NCBI GenBank assembly: GCA_013214025.1
Contig: JABSRN010000042.1
Location: 99,723-163,722 of the forward strand
Origin: Polyangiaceae bacterium
GTDB taxonomy: Bacteria > Myxococcota_A > Polyangia > Polyangiales > Polyangiaceae
DNA length: 64,000 bases
Reading direction: 5' to 3'
Part shown: piece after piece, positions 28,466 to 37,672 of the stretch
Numbering within the stretch: the stretch's first letter is position 1
How the letters are laid out: each line of letters opens with the position of its first letter
Program-made: the position numbers and the translations under genes
The notes under the pieces: model-generated
What the model was told of the DNA's origin: nothing
Database searches by the model: none
The model's input: the letters and a program-made list of their open reading frames with translations, nothing else

Positions 28466-29923
28466 TCAGGGAGAGACGATGAGATGTGTCACCACCGGAT
28501 TGCCACCGGAGACCAACCCACCTGCATCGCCGATTAACCCGTCTGTAACAATGAAACTCAGGTTCCCCGAGCTGACATCGCTGGTCACGAAAGAGCAAGT
28601 ATCCGTATAGGCCATGAATGGCGAAAGCACCCCGTTGCCGACTGAATTGCCGGGCGCGACATTGACTACCGGGGTGAAGGTTTCCTCAACAACCCCGGTG
28701 GTGTTGAGCAGACCCGCTTGGGTGATCAACTCGTGCATCTCCGCTGTCCCATTCTCGCTCGCCAGTACGATGACGATGCCGCCTTCCACGGTAAAATCGG
28801 ACAGTGCCGATTGCCAAGCCGCACCCGATATTCCTAGCTCACCGCTGGGCGCGTTGGGCTGGTCGTGAACCAGGAATACATCGTAGTTCGTGAGGGTCAG
28901 CGTAGCCGTTACCTCCGCCTCTGAGCCTGCCACGACGAAAGTCGTGGTCCGACCTTCTGTCAATTCCGCCCAAGCGATGGTGCGTCTCACGCCGTTCACG
29001 TAGGAATCGGGTGTATGCGGGCGATACTCCAGAACGCGCACCTCAGTGCGCGAATTCAAGAAGATCGAATTACCGAACAGCTTGGTCTGCGGCGTAGTTT
29101 GAAATACTTGCTCGTAGTTCATGCACATCACGACGACGTGGCCGGGCTCTCTGCCCACACACTGACTGGCTTGACACAAACTCGTGGGACAGCCGCGACC
29201 ACAGGAGCCGCAATGGGCGCCATCAGAAGTCGTATCAACACATTGTTCGCCACAGGGCTGCAAATCTCCGGAACACGCAGAAACGCAACCGAAGCCGCCG
29301 TCGCTTGGCGCGCAGAACGGCGCAGCTCCACTACAACTCGTGCTGCAGTCGCCGCAGCGAGCGGCTGTCACATACGGAGGGAAACACGGGTCGCTACCAG
29401 TGCCGCCGGCTCCGCCAGCTCCGCCGGCTCCGGCCGTGCCGCCAGTACCGCCGGCTGTGCCCCCGCCACCCTCATTTTGGCCGCCGTCGCCGCCATCGTT
29501 CAGGCTGGAGTCGACAACATCCGGCAGACCGGATTCTGGGACATTGTTGTCGAGGGACGAGTCGATACTCGAGTCAGTGCCGGGTACACAGACGCCCACG
29601 TCGCAGCGCAGACCAGCTGAACAGCTATTGCCACAACTGCCGCAGTTCGTGCTGTCAGTCTGGGGGTCCGAACAGCTGTTGGCGCACAGCACTCGACCCG
29701 CGTCGAGCTCACAGTTACACACGCCCTGCTGACACGAGGAGTCCCCCTCGCAGGAGTTCTGACAGGAACCGCAGTGATTTCGGTCCAACGCAACGTTTAC
29801 GCATTCGCCGTTGCAATCCACGAGCCCTGTTCGACATTCCCCGCCGACTAAGCCCGCGCCGTCACAGGCCGTCGGCAAGCCAGCGATTAGCCAGAACAAG
29901 CAGAAAAGGGGGCGCATTTTCAT
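28466..29923 (-). CDS. Cys-rich 'stigma'-type lipoprotein with Gly-rich linker
   Basis: The 485-residue product has a signal peptide and lipobox LPTAC. A Cys-rich region follows (about 25-115) with repeats of the form NHCGSCQNSC, TNCGSCGNSC and later AHCGSCGRGC, the motif seen in many myxobacterial surface proteins. A Gly/Thr-rich linker (about 155-185) precedes a Cys-poor C-terminal domain of about 220 residues (VVVMCMNYEQVFQTTPQ, YDVFLVHDQPNAPSGELG) without a recognised family. It is expected at the cell surface. Its start overlaps the stop of the upstream OmpA gene by 4 bases, so the two are likely made together. Confidence 0.75.
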   Translation of the reverse strand: MKMRPLFCLFWLIAGLPTACDGAGLVGGECRTGLVDCNGECVNVALDRNHCGSCQNSCEGDSSCQQGVCNCELDAGRVLCANSCSDPQTDSTNCGSCGNSCSAGLRCDVGVCVPGTDSSIDSSLDNNVPESGLPDVVDSSLNDGGDGGQNEGGGGTAGGTGGTAGAGGAGGAGGTGSDPCFPPYVTAARCGDCSTSCSGAAPFCAPSDGGFGCVSACSGDLQPCGEQCVDTTSDGAHCGSCGRGCPTSLCQASQCVGREPGHVVVMCMNYEQVFQTTPQTKLFGNSIFLNSRTEVRVLEYRPHTPDSYVNGVRRTIAWAELTEGRTTTFVVAGSEAEVTATLTLTNYDVFLVHDQPNAPSGELGISGAAWQSALSDFTVEGGIVIVLASENGTAEMHELITQAGLLNTTGVVEETFTPVVNVAPGNSVGNGVLSPFMAYTDTCSFVTSDVSSGNLSFIVTDGLIGDAGGLVSGGNPVVTHLIVSP

Positions 29924-31383
29924 TCTGCGGCTCCCTTTTCATCTGCGGGCGACGGGCTGGGGGAACCCGAACCGCCGACGTTCGGTTCGATGGTCTCGCC
30001 TTCTTTGTCGCCGCCCACGCGCTTCACTTCTCGGACCTCCCGGGTCACCATGATTTCTACGCGGCGGTTCATGTACCACGCACGCTCCCCACCCGCGGGC
30101 TCAACGATGGGCTTCGACGAGCCGTAGCCCTTCGCTTCCAAGCGCGACGGAGCGACACCGCGCTCAATCAAAAAGTCCCGAACCGCATCTGCCCGACGCT
30201 GGGAAAGCTGCTGGTTGAATTCTTCATTGCCGCGATTGTCCGTATGGCCCTGGATCTCTACTCGCACATAGGACGGGTTGTCCTTGAGCAGTGTCGCTAG
30301 GCGTTCCAACAATGGATAGCTTAGCATGCGGATTTTGGGGTTATTTGTACGGAAATGGACCTTGTCGTCGAGCTTGATCTGGTCGCCTACAACACGCACA
30401 TGCTCCGAGTCAGGACATCCATCGTGGTCCGCATAACCGTTCTTGGTTTCCGGCTCATTGGGACATAGGTCGTCGCCATCGACGATGCCGTCCTTGTCGT
30501 TGTCGGCTTCCGGACAGCCATCTTCATCCTCAAAATCATCTTTGTCCTCGGCCTCATCCGGGCAGCTATCATCGGCATCTTCGATGCCGTCCTTGTCATT
30601 GTCGGCTTCCGGACAACCGTCCTCGTCCTCAAAGCCATCAAGATCCTCGGCGTCGTTCGGGCAGTGATCCACCGAATCTAGGATCTTGTCCTTGTCGTTG
30701 TCGGACTCCGGGCAACCGTCTTCGTCCTCAAAGCCATCCTTGTCTTCCGGATCCTCCGGACAAGCATCGACCTTGTCAAAAATTCCGTCCTTGTCGACGT
30801 CCAGCGGCAAACGTGGCGCTCGATCGTAGGCCACGTGCAAACCAAAAAGAACAACATCCGCGTCCTCAGGCCGTAGCTCGTCATCGGGCTGAAACACATG
30901 CAGGAGCCCGACAGTAGGTCCCCACTGGAGCCACCCGTTGTCGACGATGATGTCGTAACCGAGGTTCAAGTCCACCACGGGTCGACTGACTCCACCGGTT
31001 CCCATGATACCGACACCGAAACTGGTCCACAGGCCATTGATGGGACCCCCTTGACCGTCATAGCGCCGCTGCGGCCGCCAACGCGCTTGAAGCGCCCCGC
31101 CCAAGGCCGTCGGTGCTTCAGGATCAGAGAAGGCGGCATCCGACGGCGCCTCACCGTCGGTCAGCATCAGTCCACTGACTTCAGCGGCTACGCCAAATTG
31201 TTCAGAGAAAGGGAGCTCAATGGCGACTCTCGCTGAGCCACCCAGTGCCGCTTCGTCAGCCAAGTGACCGCCAACGGGCAAGGCACCCGCGACAGAACCA
31301 TGAAAGCGCAACGGCTCCGCTCCCAATGATGTGGAGAACAAAGCGACTAAGACAAAGATCGGAATCGAAAAAAGCGAACGCAT
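29920..31383 (-). CDS. OmpA-family outer membrane protein with thrombospondin type 3 repeats
   Basis: From ATG 31383 the product is about 487 residues with signal peptide MRSLFSIPIFVLVALFSTSLG. A putative beta-barrel (about 25-205) is followed by Asp-rich TSP3-like calcium-binding repeats (about 210-330; DKDGIFDKVDACPEDPEDKD and variants). A C-terminal OmpA peptidoglycan-binding domain (EIQGHTDNRGNEEFNQQLS, NRRVEI) comes next. The role is structural, tying outer membrane to cell wall. The nucleotide repeats reflect the protein repeats and are not a CRISPR. It is coupled to the downstream Cys-rich lipoprotein. Confidence 0.9.
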   Translation of the reverse strand: MRSLFSIPIFVLVALFSTSLGAEPLRFHGSVAGALPVGGHLADEAALGGSARVAIELPFSEQFGVAAEVSGLMLTDGEAPSDAAFSDPEAPTALGGALQARWRPQRRYDGQGGPINGLWTSFGVGIMGTGGVSRPVVDLNLGYDIIVDNGWLQWGPTVGLLHVFQPDDELRPEDADVVLFGLHVAYDRAPRLPLDVDKDGIFDKVDACPEDPEDKDGFEDEDGCPESDNDKDKILDSVDHCPNDAEDLDGFEDEDGCPEADNDKDGIEDADDSCPDEAEDKDDFEDEDGCPEADNDKDGIVDGDDLCPNEPETKNGYADHDGCPDSEHVRVVGDQIKLDDKVHFRTNNPKIRMLSYPLLERLATLLKDNPSYVRVEIQGHTDNRGNEEFNQQLSQRRADAVRDFLIERGVAPSRLEAKGYGSSKPIVEPAGGERAWYMNRRVEIMVTREVREVKRVGGDKEGETIEPNVGGSGSPSPSPADEKGAAE

Positions 31384-31689
31384 AACCAGACTTACAGTTT
31401 TATCAGGAACCCAATCGGCTGCTAAGTTACAGAACTTAAGTAAGCAGGCCATCTTCGAGCGGAATCAGCGGAGCCAGCGGACATTCTACGCCTTTCCGGT
31501 GCCGGAACGACCCGTTGAGGCCCCCCCTCGTGCCCGGTCACGACAGCTGGAAACGGCTTCGGCGTGCGCGTTTTCCGGACTTCACGAAGTGCATCAATCG
31601 GCAAAGCCCGCCGCTCCGGCCTCCGATGCCACAGAAAGAATCGCTGTAGTCAATGCTCCCTGAGGAGCCAGGCCCTATTAACAGTTGAG
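31384..31689. other. Intergenic region between fdx and the OmpA gene
   Basis: About 306 bases lie between the end of the isc operon (fdx) and the start of the OmpA-type gene, both on the minus strand. It should contain the isc 3' end and the ompA-type promoter. I see no RNA gene, clear hairpin or conserved frame. Confidence 0.4.
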
Positions 31690-32034
31690 TCAGCTCCCGC
31701 GCGGCTCGTCGGGGTGCTCATTGTAGAAGGCTTCGATGCTCTCTTTGCTGATGCGCACCGCGATCAGGCCATCCCCTTCTATCTTCGCTTGGCAACCCAA
31801 GCGGGAAGTCATTCGAACATCGAAGGCTTTGTCGAGGATGTCTTCCTCGTCTTCTTCAGCCTCGCTCAGTAATTCGTCCCCCTCTTCCACATAAACGTGA
31901 CAAGTCGAACAGGCGCAAACGCCGCCGCAGGCGTCGCCTTCTGGGGCGCCGATTTTCCGGGCTGCCTCCAGAATGCTCGTCCCGATGGGGACTTCCACCT
32001 CAACGTCTTGCTCAATGAATCTAAGCTTGGGCAT
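31690..32034 (-). CDS. fdx: Adrenodoxin-type [2Fe-2S] ferredoxin of the ISC system
   Basis: The 114-residue product matches Isc Fdx: cluster ligands are in GDACGGVCACSTCHVYV and SRLGCQ (C-x5-C-x2-C...C), with the acidic EEDEEDILDKAFDV helix that docks to IscS. It supplies electrons for Fe-S cluster assembly. It is the last gene of the operon and begins 1 base after hscA ends. Confidence 0.95.
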   Translation of the reverse strand: MPKLRFIEQDVEVEVPIGTSILEAARKIGAPEGDACGGVCACSTCHVYVEEGDELLSEAEEDEEDILDKAFDVRMTSRLGCQAKIEGDGLIAVRISKESIEAFYNEHPDEPRGS

Positions 32035-32035
32035 T

Positions 32036-33949
32036 CTATTCGCCTCGGTGATCTTTCAAGTGCGCTTCGACGCCACGGGCCTGAGACACTGTCGCTTCTA
32101 ATTCTCCAACTCGGGTCCCTCCGATAGCGCTCTGAACGGCGCGGTTCATTCGACGCCCCGCCCACTCGTGGGTCACCGCATCCACTTCGTCGATGGCAAA
32201 TTGCACGGTGCTCGCCTTCTGGCTGCTCTGGATGGCCTCGTCGAGGGCAATGACCGCGGCTTCCACTTTTGCGCCCTCGCTTTCGTCAAGCAGATCGGCG
32301 TCAGCCTCGAGAGCTTTCTGGGTAGCCAGCAGGATTCGACTGGCCTCGACCCGTGCGTCGGCCAGGCGCCGCCGCTCAAAATCGTCCTCGCCGTGGTCGA
32401 AGGCTGCCAGTAACATCTCCTCGACTTGCTCATCGTCCAGTCCGTAGCTCGGGCGAACTTCCACGCTTTGCTCTGTCCCCGTGGTCACCTCTTTGGCCGA
32501 GACGCTGAGCAAGGAATCTTGGTCAACGTGAAATTCCACCTCTAGCCGGGCCATGCCCGCTGGCATCGGCGGGATGCCCTGGAGGCTGAATTTGGCGAGC
32601 GAACGGCAGTCCTCCGCGAGCTCTCGCTCGCCCTGAACCACATGGATCTCGAAACCCGTCTGGTTGTCTGCGTAGGTCGTGAACTGACTCTTCGCGCCAC
32701 AAGGGATACTCGTGTTCCGCGGCAGGATCTTATCGATACCCCCGCCCATCGTCTCGATGCCCAGTGATAGGGGCAAGACATCCAGCAACAACACTTCATC
32801 GCTGGCCTGGCTCAGCATTTCCGCCTGAATGGCAGCGCCGTACGCCACCACCAGATCCGGATCCACGCCACTGAGGGGTTCTGTTCCGAAGATCTCGGCC
32901 ACGTGACTTCGAACTTTCAGTACCCGTGTGCTTCCGCCGACTAGAATTACGCCGTCAATATCTGCAATATCCGTCTCCGCGTCCCGAAGAGCGCGTCGGC
33001 ATGCCTTTTTCGCACGAGCCAGCAAGGGAGCGATCCAGCCATCGAACTGCTCACGGCTGACAGAATATTCCAGCTGCCCACCGCCTTTTTTCGGGAGCTC
33101 AACAACCAGCTGGGGCGCTTCCGACAACGCATGTTTCGCCGCCCTCGCAGCTACCAGCGCCAAGCTAACGATCTCCGGTGGTCGCGGTGGATGCGGGGCG
33201 AAGCCCATCTGGACCAACATGTCTTCGGCGATCAGACGATCCATATCGTCGCCGCCCAGAGCACTATCCCCGCCGGTGCTCTTCACTTGGAACACGCCGT
33301 CGTCGAGCAATAGCACCGTGACATCGAAGGTGCCGCCTCCGAGGTCGTACACGACAAAGGTGCCGTTCTGCTTGTGAGCCAGACCGTAGGCCAGGGCCGC
33401 AGCCGTGGGCTCGTTCAACAGACGGATAACGTCCAGGCCTGCCAAGCGCCCCGCGTCCCTCGTTGCCTGCCGCTGAGCATCATCAAAATACGCGGGTACC
33501 GTGATCACTGCGCCACCGACTGACATCAGCTGATCGGAAGCGCTCTGCTTGAGGCTCTTGAGAATCTCGGCGCTGACTTCCACCGCGCTCACCGAGCGGT
33601 CCCCAAAGTCGAATCGCACCTCTTTCGCTGTGCCCTCTTCCGCCGACGCCAACTGGTACACGCTCAAGGCATCGTTCTCGACATCCGCAGTACTCCGCCC
33701 AACAAAACGCTTGGCACTTTGGATGGTTCGCTGAGGCTCCCGAGTCAGGTAACTTTTTGCCGATTGCCCCACCACAATCTCCCCTTGACGCCCGAAGTGG
33801 ACCACGCTCGGTAATAGGGCCGTGCCATCACAGTTGATCATCGCCGTCGGCTTGTCGTCGACGATGTGAGCTACGATCGAATGGGTGGTGCCGAGATCGA
33901 TGCCGATGGCTTTCGGCGGAGCTTTGGGGTCGAAAATATCGAGCAACAT
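32036..33949 (-). CDS. hscA: Fe-S assembly chaperone HscA (Hsp70 family)
   Basis: From ATG 33949 the product is about 637 residues. The ATPase domain has [45 protein letters not shown] and [13 protein letters not shown]. The substrate-binding domain starts near 400 ([17 protein letters not shown]). HscA with HscB helps move clusters from IscU to acceptors. Fifteen extra residues from an upstream start do not look native. Its position between hscB and fdx is the standard one. Confidence 0.95.
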   Translation of the reverse strand: MLLDIFDPKAPPKAIGIDLGTTHSIVAHIVDDKPTAMINCDGTALLPSVVHFGRQGEIVVGQSAKSYLTREPQRTIQSAKRFVGRSTADVENDALSVYQLASAEEGTAKEVRFDFGDRSVSAVEVSAEILKSLKQSASDQLMSVGGAVITVPAYFDDAQRQATRDAGRLAGLDVIRLLNEPTAAALAYGLAHKQNGTFVVYDLGGGTFDVTVLLLDDGVFQVKSTGGDSALGGDDMDRLIAEDMLVQMGFAPHPPRPPEIVSLALVAARAAKHALSEAPQLVVELPKKGGGQLEYSVSREQFDGWIAPLLARAKKACRRALRDAETDIADIDGVILVGGSTRVLKVRSHVAEIFGTEPLSGVDPDLVVAYGAAIQAEMLSQASDEVLLLDVLPLSLGIETMGGGIDKILPRNTSIPCGAKSQFTTYADNQTGFEIHVVQGERELAEDCRSLAKFSLQGIPPMPAGMARLEVEFHVDQDSLLSVSAKEVTTGTEQSVEVRPSYGLDDEQVEEMLLAAFDHGEDDFERRRLADARVEASRILLATQKALEADADLLDESEGAKVEAAVIALDEAIQSSQKASTVQFAIDEVDAVTHEWAGRRMNRAVQSAIGGTRVGELEATVSQARGVEAHLKDHRGE

Positions 33950-33997
33950 GACAGTGAGTGCGTGGGGGTTATCGGCGGGGGCATCCCACCGCAAGAG

Positions 33998-34543
33998 CTA
34001 AGGCTCGAGATCGTCGAGGATCGCAGACACTTCATCGAGGAAGCGGCGATAGTAGCGCAGCTCACCGAGGGCTTCATGCACACTCGCGAGCACCGATGGG
34101 ACAGCGTCCACTTCGCCGGGCATCGGCAGCGATGTGAAAGCCCCAGAAAGGCGCTCTAGTGTTTGCTTCTGCTGAACGGCGATTTCGCGCTCCAGAGTTT
34201 CAACGGCATCCCCATCCTTTTCGGAGCGGGCCTCGCCGAGGGCCTCGCGCTGGGTCATCATCTCCATGAGGAAGCTCGGATCGGCCTTTTGGGTCTCGGG
34301 ATTGGCGGATAGCCCCAGCCGCTCCAGCAAGGCCTCGGCGCGCGTCACGGGGTTCTTGAGCTTGCGGTAAGCCTCGTTAACATCGATCGCTCTGCCGAGG
34401 GCCTGTCGCCGAACGCTCGCCGAAGCGTTGGCGTGGCGGTCCGGGTGCAGAGCCGTGCTCAGATCGCGGTGACGGTTGGCTAGCTCCGACAGGGACACAT
34501 CGAAGCTGGGCTCTAGGCCAAGTAGCGTGAAGGGATCGGGCAT
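33998..34543 (-). CDS. hscB: Co-chaperone HscB (J-domain)
   Basis: The 181-residue product begins DPFTLLGLEPSFDVSLSEL and has the J-domain HPD motif in TALHPDRHANA, then AIDVNEAYRKLKNPVTRAEA and LLERLG, all typical of HscB. The C-terminal part is the three-helix IscU-binding domain (FLMEMMTQREALGEA). It stimulates HscA. About 105 bases separate it from iscA upstream. Confidence 0.94.
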   Translation of the reverse strand: MPDPFTLLGLEPSFDVSLSELANRHRDLSTALHPDRHANASASVRRQALGRAIDVNEAYRKLKNPVTRAEALLERLGLSANPETQKADPSFLMEMMTQREALGEARSEKDGDAVETLEREIAVQQKQTLERLSGAFTSLPMPGEVDAVPSVLASVHEALGELRYYRRFLDEVSAILDDLEP

Positions 34544-34648
34544 GGTCGAAAACGGAGCGCGCAGGGGAAGCGATCGGCACGGCTCGATTCGACGAGGCCG
34601 GCTTAGGCATCGGCGACAGAACAGCGAACAGCCGAGGGGACCGCGATA

Positions 34649-35089
34649 TTATTTGACCGTGAACGAATGCCCGCAACCGCAGCTGCTGGCCTCGTTGGGG
34701 TTCTTGAACTGGAAGCCCTGGAACATCAGCGTGTGCTCGTAGTCCAATACTGTACCGTTCAAGAAGACGAGACTCTTCTTGTCGACGTAGAATGTAATGT
34801 CGTCGTAGGTGTAGACGGTGTCCCGAGAACGGGGCTCATCGTCGCTGAATTCGATGACGTAACTGAAGCCGGAGCAACCGCCTCCTTTGACACCCAAACG
34901 AATAGCTGCCTCCGGCGTGCCGCGCTTGGCGAGTTTCTTCCGTGCAAACTCCACCGCTTTTTCAGATACACGCATGCCCTTGGTCGGGGGTCCTGCTTCA
35001 ACGTTTACCGGAGCCTGCTTTTCAGCAGATCGCGGCGTACACGTGCTTTCGCCCGGAGGCGCGGAATCTTGCGGTTGGGTTTGCGTCAT
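34649..35089 (-). CDS. iscA: A-type Fe-S scaffold/carrier IscA
   Basis: The 146-residue product contains the A-type domain: IRLGVKGGGCSGFSYVIEF and, at the C-terminus, ASSCGCGHSFTV, giving the three conserved Cys. About 38 N-terminal residues rich in Pro, Ser, Gln and Ala precede the domain and are absent from E. coli IscA. An in-frame Met near 34975 would give a standard length, so the extension may be an annotation artefact. It lies between iscU and hscB. Confidence 0.92.
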   Translation of the reverse strand: MTQTQPQDSAPPGESTCTPRSAEKQAPVNVEAGPPTKGMRVSEKAVEFARKKLAKRGTPEAAIRLGVKGGGCSGFSYVIEFSDDEPRSRDTVYTYDDITFYVDKKSLVFLNGTVLDYEHTLMFQGFQFKNPNEASSCGCGHSFTVK

Positions 35090-35138
35090 GGGGAACTCAT
35101 CTGGTGCGGCGCGCCGGAACTAAAACTAAGTGGTGGGC

Positions 35139-35543
35139 TCAGCCCTTGGCCAGTGCCTCGCGCGTGACCTTCTTCTGCTTGTAGTCTTCGATGGCGCTCT
35201 TGACGGCGTCTTCGGCGAGCACTGAGCAATGAATCTTCACCGGCGGCAGGCTGAGCTCAGCGGCGATTTCGCTATTCTGGAGTGCGGCAGCCTCGTCGAC
35301 CGTGCGTCCCTTGATCCACTCGGTCGCCAGAGAGCTGGACGCAATCGCCGAACCGCAGCCAAAGGTCTTGAACTTAGCGTCTTGAATGACACCGGCATCG
35401 TCCACGCGGATCTGGAGTCGCATGACGTCGCCACAGGCAGGCGCTCCGACGAGGCCGGTTCCAACGTTGTCGTCAGCCTTGTCGAGGGTGCCAACGTTGA
35501 GGGGGTTTTCGTAGTGTTCGATGACTTTGTCGCTGTATGCCAT
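35139..35543 (-). CDS. iscU: Fe-S cluster scaffold IscU
   Basis: The 134-residue scaffold has its three cluster Cys in GAPACGDVMRLQI, KTFGCGSAIASSS and KIHCSVLAEDA. It also has the HscA-recognition motif LPPVK immediately before the last Cys. The start AYSDKVIEHYENPLNVG is canonical. It lies 65 bases after iscS. Confidence 0.97.
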   Translation of the reverse strand: MAYSDKVIEHYENPLNVGTLDKADDNVGTGLVGAPACGDVMRLQIRVDDAGVIQDAKFKTFGCGSAIASSSLATEWIKGRTVDEAAALQNSEIAAELSLPPVKIHCSVLAEDAVKSAIEDYKQKKVTREALAKG

Positions 35544-35608
35544 GGGGTTCTCTTCTGGGGAGGGGGAATCTATTGGGGGGACGAGGGCGTTCTCTTAACT
35601 AAGTGGTG

Positions 35609-36832
35609 TCAGTGGGCCGCCCACTCGATGGATTTGATGTCGATGCCTTCTTGAAACATCTCGTAAAGGGGGGACATGTCCCGGAGTACCTTTACCTTCT
35701 TGATAACGAGGTCCGCGACATAGTCGACTTCCTCTTCCGTGGTGAATCGGCCCAGTCCGAATCGAATCGAGGAATGGGCGAGATCTTCGTCTAGACCCAT
35801 CGCGCGAAGCACGTAGCTCGGTTCGAGACTCGCGCTGGTGCACGCGGAGCCACTTGAAACAGCCACGTCCTTGATGGCCATCATGAGCGCCTCGCCCTCG
35901 ACGAAGGCAAAACTCACGTTCAAGTTGCTGATGAGACGTTTTTTTTCGTCACCGTTGAGCTTGGTTTCGTCCAGCGCGTCAGTGATTTTGGCGTGCAGTC
36001 GATTTCGGAGCTTCAGAATCCGTTCGTTCTCTTCGGCGCCCTCGTGGTGCATGATTTCGCAGGCCTTAGCGAACCCGACGATGCCCGGCACGTTGAGCGT
36101 TCCCGAGCGATTGCCCCGTTCGTGTCCGCCGCCGTCCATCTGGGCGACCAATCGAATGCGCGGCTTGCTGCGACGGACGTACAAGGCGCCAACGCCCTTA
36201 GGTCCGTAAATCTTGTGGGCGGTGATCGACGCTAGATCGACGTTCATTTCTTCGACGTTAAACGGCGTCTTGCCCACCCCTTGCACCGCATCCACGTGGA
36301 ACACGATTTTCTTTTCGCTGGTGATCTTGCCGATTTCAGCGATGGGCTGAATCGCTCCGACCTCATTGTTGGCCAACATTACGCTGACCAAAATCGTCTG
36401 GTCCGTGATCGCCGCTCGCAGCACTTCCGGGTCCAGTACGCCATTTTCGCCAACCGGCAGATAGGTAATGTCGAAGCCCTGTTTCGCGAGGCGCTTGCAC
36501 GAGTCGTGAATTGCCTTGTGCTCGATCACCGTCGTGATGATGTGCTTGCCGCGGCTCTGGTAGTACTCAGCCGCGCCTTTGATGGCGAGGTTATCGCTCT
36601 CGGTCGCGCCGGAGGTGAAGACGATTTCCTTGCCGGACTTTGCGCCAATGAACTCCGCGATGGTTTCGCGAGATTTTTCGACGGCTGCGTCCGCGGTCCA
36701 GCCGAAGCTATGGGTGCGGCTGGCAGCGTTACCAAAGCTGTCGTTGAAATACGGCAGCATGGTCTTGAGCACGCGCGGGTCCATCGGCGTGGTCGCGTGG
36801 TAGTCCATGTAGATTGGTAGCTTGACAGTCAT
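35609..36832 (-). CDS. iscS: Cysteine desulfurase IscS
   Basis: The 407-residue PLP enzyme converts Cys to Ala and passes persulfide to IscU. Visible motifs are [42 protein letters not shown], the PLP-Lys in [12 protein letters not shown], and the catalytic Cys loop [18 protein letters not shown]. The C-terminal [19 protein letters not shown] is the IscU-docking end of group I desulfurases. It is the first enzyme gene of the operon, 49 bases after the MerR-type gene. Confidence 0.97.
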   Translation of the reverse strand: MTVKLPIYMDYHATTPMDPRVLKTMLPYFNDSFGNAASRTHSFGWTADAAVEKSRETIAEFIGAKSGKEIVFTSGATESDNLAIKGAAEYYQSRGKHIITTVIEHKAIHDSCKRLAKQGFDITYLPVGENGVLDPEVLRAAITDQTILVSVMLANNEVGAIQPIAEIGKITSEKKIVFHVDAVQGVGKTPFNVEEMNVDLASITAHKIYGPKGVGALYVRRSKPRIRLVAQMDGGGHERGNRSGTLNVPGIVGFAKACEIMHHEGAEENERILKLRNRLHAKITDALDETKLNGDEKKRLISNLNVSFAFVEGEALMMAIKDVAVSSGSACTSASLEPSYVLRAMGLDEDLAHSSIRFGLGRFTTEEEVDYVADLVIKKVKVLRDMSPLYEMFQEGIDIKSIEWAAH

Positions 36833-36860
36833 CTTGTTCTTATTCTCTAGGTTCTGCTGG

Positions 36861-36898
36861 GCTCAATCGAGTCTCGCGGGCTCAATCGAGTCTCGCGC
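36861..36898. repeat. 19-bp tandem duplication at the 3' end of the MerR-type gene
   Basis: GCTCAATCGAGTCTCGCG(G/C) occurs at 36861-36879 and 36880-36898. The second copy contains the regulator's last codons and stop; the first is in the iscS-regulator gap. Confidence 0.9.
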
Positions 36899-37442
36899 CG
36901 CGCACCAGATCGGGGACCCGATTGGAAGTTTGGGTGGAGCACTCTTGGCATTCGGACACAGCATGGTCGTCGCCGCAGTCAGTGGTGCAGGTCTCCAGGT
37001 AGTTCAAGCTGGCAGCCAGCTCCCCTTCGAGACTTTTCAGCTCGGCTAGCTTGGCTCGAACCGCTATCAATTGCTCCTCGTAGAACGTCTGCAGTTCCTC
37101 TGCCGTTCGATGGGCAGAATCCGCGACCACCCGATCTTTGAGAATGCCTTGGATCTCAGACAGCGAGAAGCCGATGCTCTGCATCTTGCTGATCCAATGA
37201 ATGCGCACCTCGGTGTCGCGATTGAACAGCCGATACGCTCCTTTGGATCGCCGCTTGGACTCAATCAGCCCTAGATCTTCGTAGAGATGAATAGCGCGGA
37301 CAGTCTTGCCAGTGCTCTTGGCGAGCGCGCCGACCTTAAGCAGCTCGTCGGCCGAACCATGCTGTGAGCGACTGTCCTTCACGCCAAATATGGCCAGCGC
37401 CGGATCTCCGGGTTGGGCTACGTTTAGATGGCGACGGGTCAT
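36882..37442 (-). CDS. MerR-family regulator with C-terminal four-Cys cluster, heading the isc operon
   Basis: From ATG 37442 the product is about 186 residues. A MerR winged helix starts near residue 30 (LLKVGALAKSTGKTVRAIHL, YEDLGLIESKRRSKGAYRLF), followed by the dimerisation helix and then a cysteine cluster CTTDCGDDHAVSECQEC (C-x3-C-x8-C-x2-C). Such a cluster could hold an Fe-S cluster or metal, by analogy with SoxR, though its spacing differs. Its place at the head of isc suggests it replaces the Rrf2-type IscR as the Fe-S sensor; this is inference. A TTG at 37475 is an alternative start. Confidence 0.88.
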   Translation of the reverse strand: MTRRHLNVAQPGDPALAIFGVKDSRSQHGSADELLKVGALAKSTGKTVRAIHLYEDLGLIESKRRSKGAYRLFNRDTEVRIHWISKMQSIGFSLSEIQGILKDRVVADSAHRTAEELQTFYEEQLIAVRAKLAELKSLEGELAASLNYLETCTTDCGDDHAVSECQECSTQTSNRVPDLVRGARLD

Positions 37443-37476
37443 GATGGTTGGCTCTGTTGGCGATGGCGCCCCCAAA

Positions 37477-37494
37477 CCTTACGTTAACGTGAGG
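37477..37494. promoter_or_regulatory. MerR/SoxR-box-like palindromic operator upstream of the isc regulator
   Basis: The 18-mer CCTTACGTTAACGTGAGG is a near-perfect dyad around GTTAAC, and the flanks extend it (CCCAAA on one side, TTTGGG on the other, offset by one base). It resembles the classical SoxR box CCTCAAGTTAACTTGAGG. It sits 35-52 bases upstream of the MerR-type ATG. It is the best candidate for the regulator's own binding site. Confidence 0.65.
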
Positions 37495-37509
37495 GTTTGG
37501 GTTAGTCCG

Positions 37510-37538
37510 GATCTAACGCCCACCGAATGGGCTGTCAA
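37510..37538 (-). promoter_or_regulatory. Candidate sigma-70 promoter of the isc operon
   Basis: On the minus strand, TTGACA (37538-37533) is followed by a 17-base spacer and TAGATC (37515-37510). The -35 is perfect; the -10 is weak. The spacer carries a GCCCA/TGGGC hairpin. With this promoter the palindrome at 37477-37494 would lie just downstream of the start site, a repressing position. A second reading uses TAAGGT inside the palindrome as the -10 of a MerR-type long-spacer promoter, but its -35 is poor. Confidence 0.4.
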
Positions 37539-37672
37539 TAGGCCTCGTAACATGCTGTTATTACTGCATTTATTCACATTTATGGAGTGAAGTCACCGAG
37601 CGAGTTTTACGGTGATTCCGCTCGCGCAGGAATAATTTGAGTTCACCAGCCGCTCGGCGCCGGCCCGGCGGC

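Noticed and set aside
30430..30790. Repetitive DNA resembling an array
   Set aside because: It encodes the Asp-rich TSP3 repeats of the OmpA-type protein; units are degenerate and lack spacers, so it is not a CRISPR.
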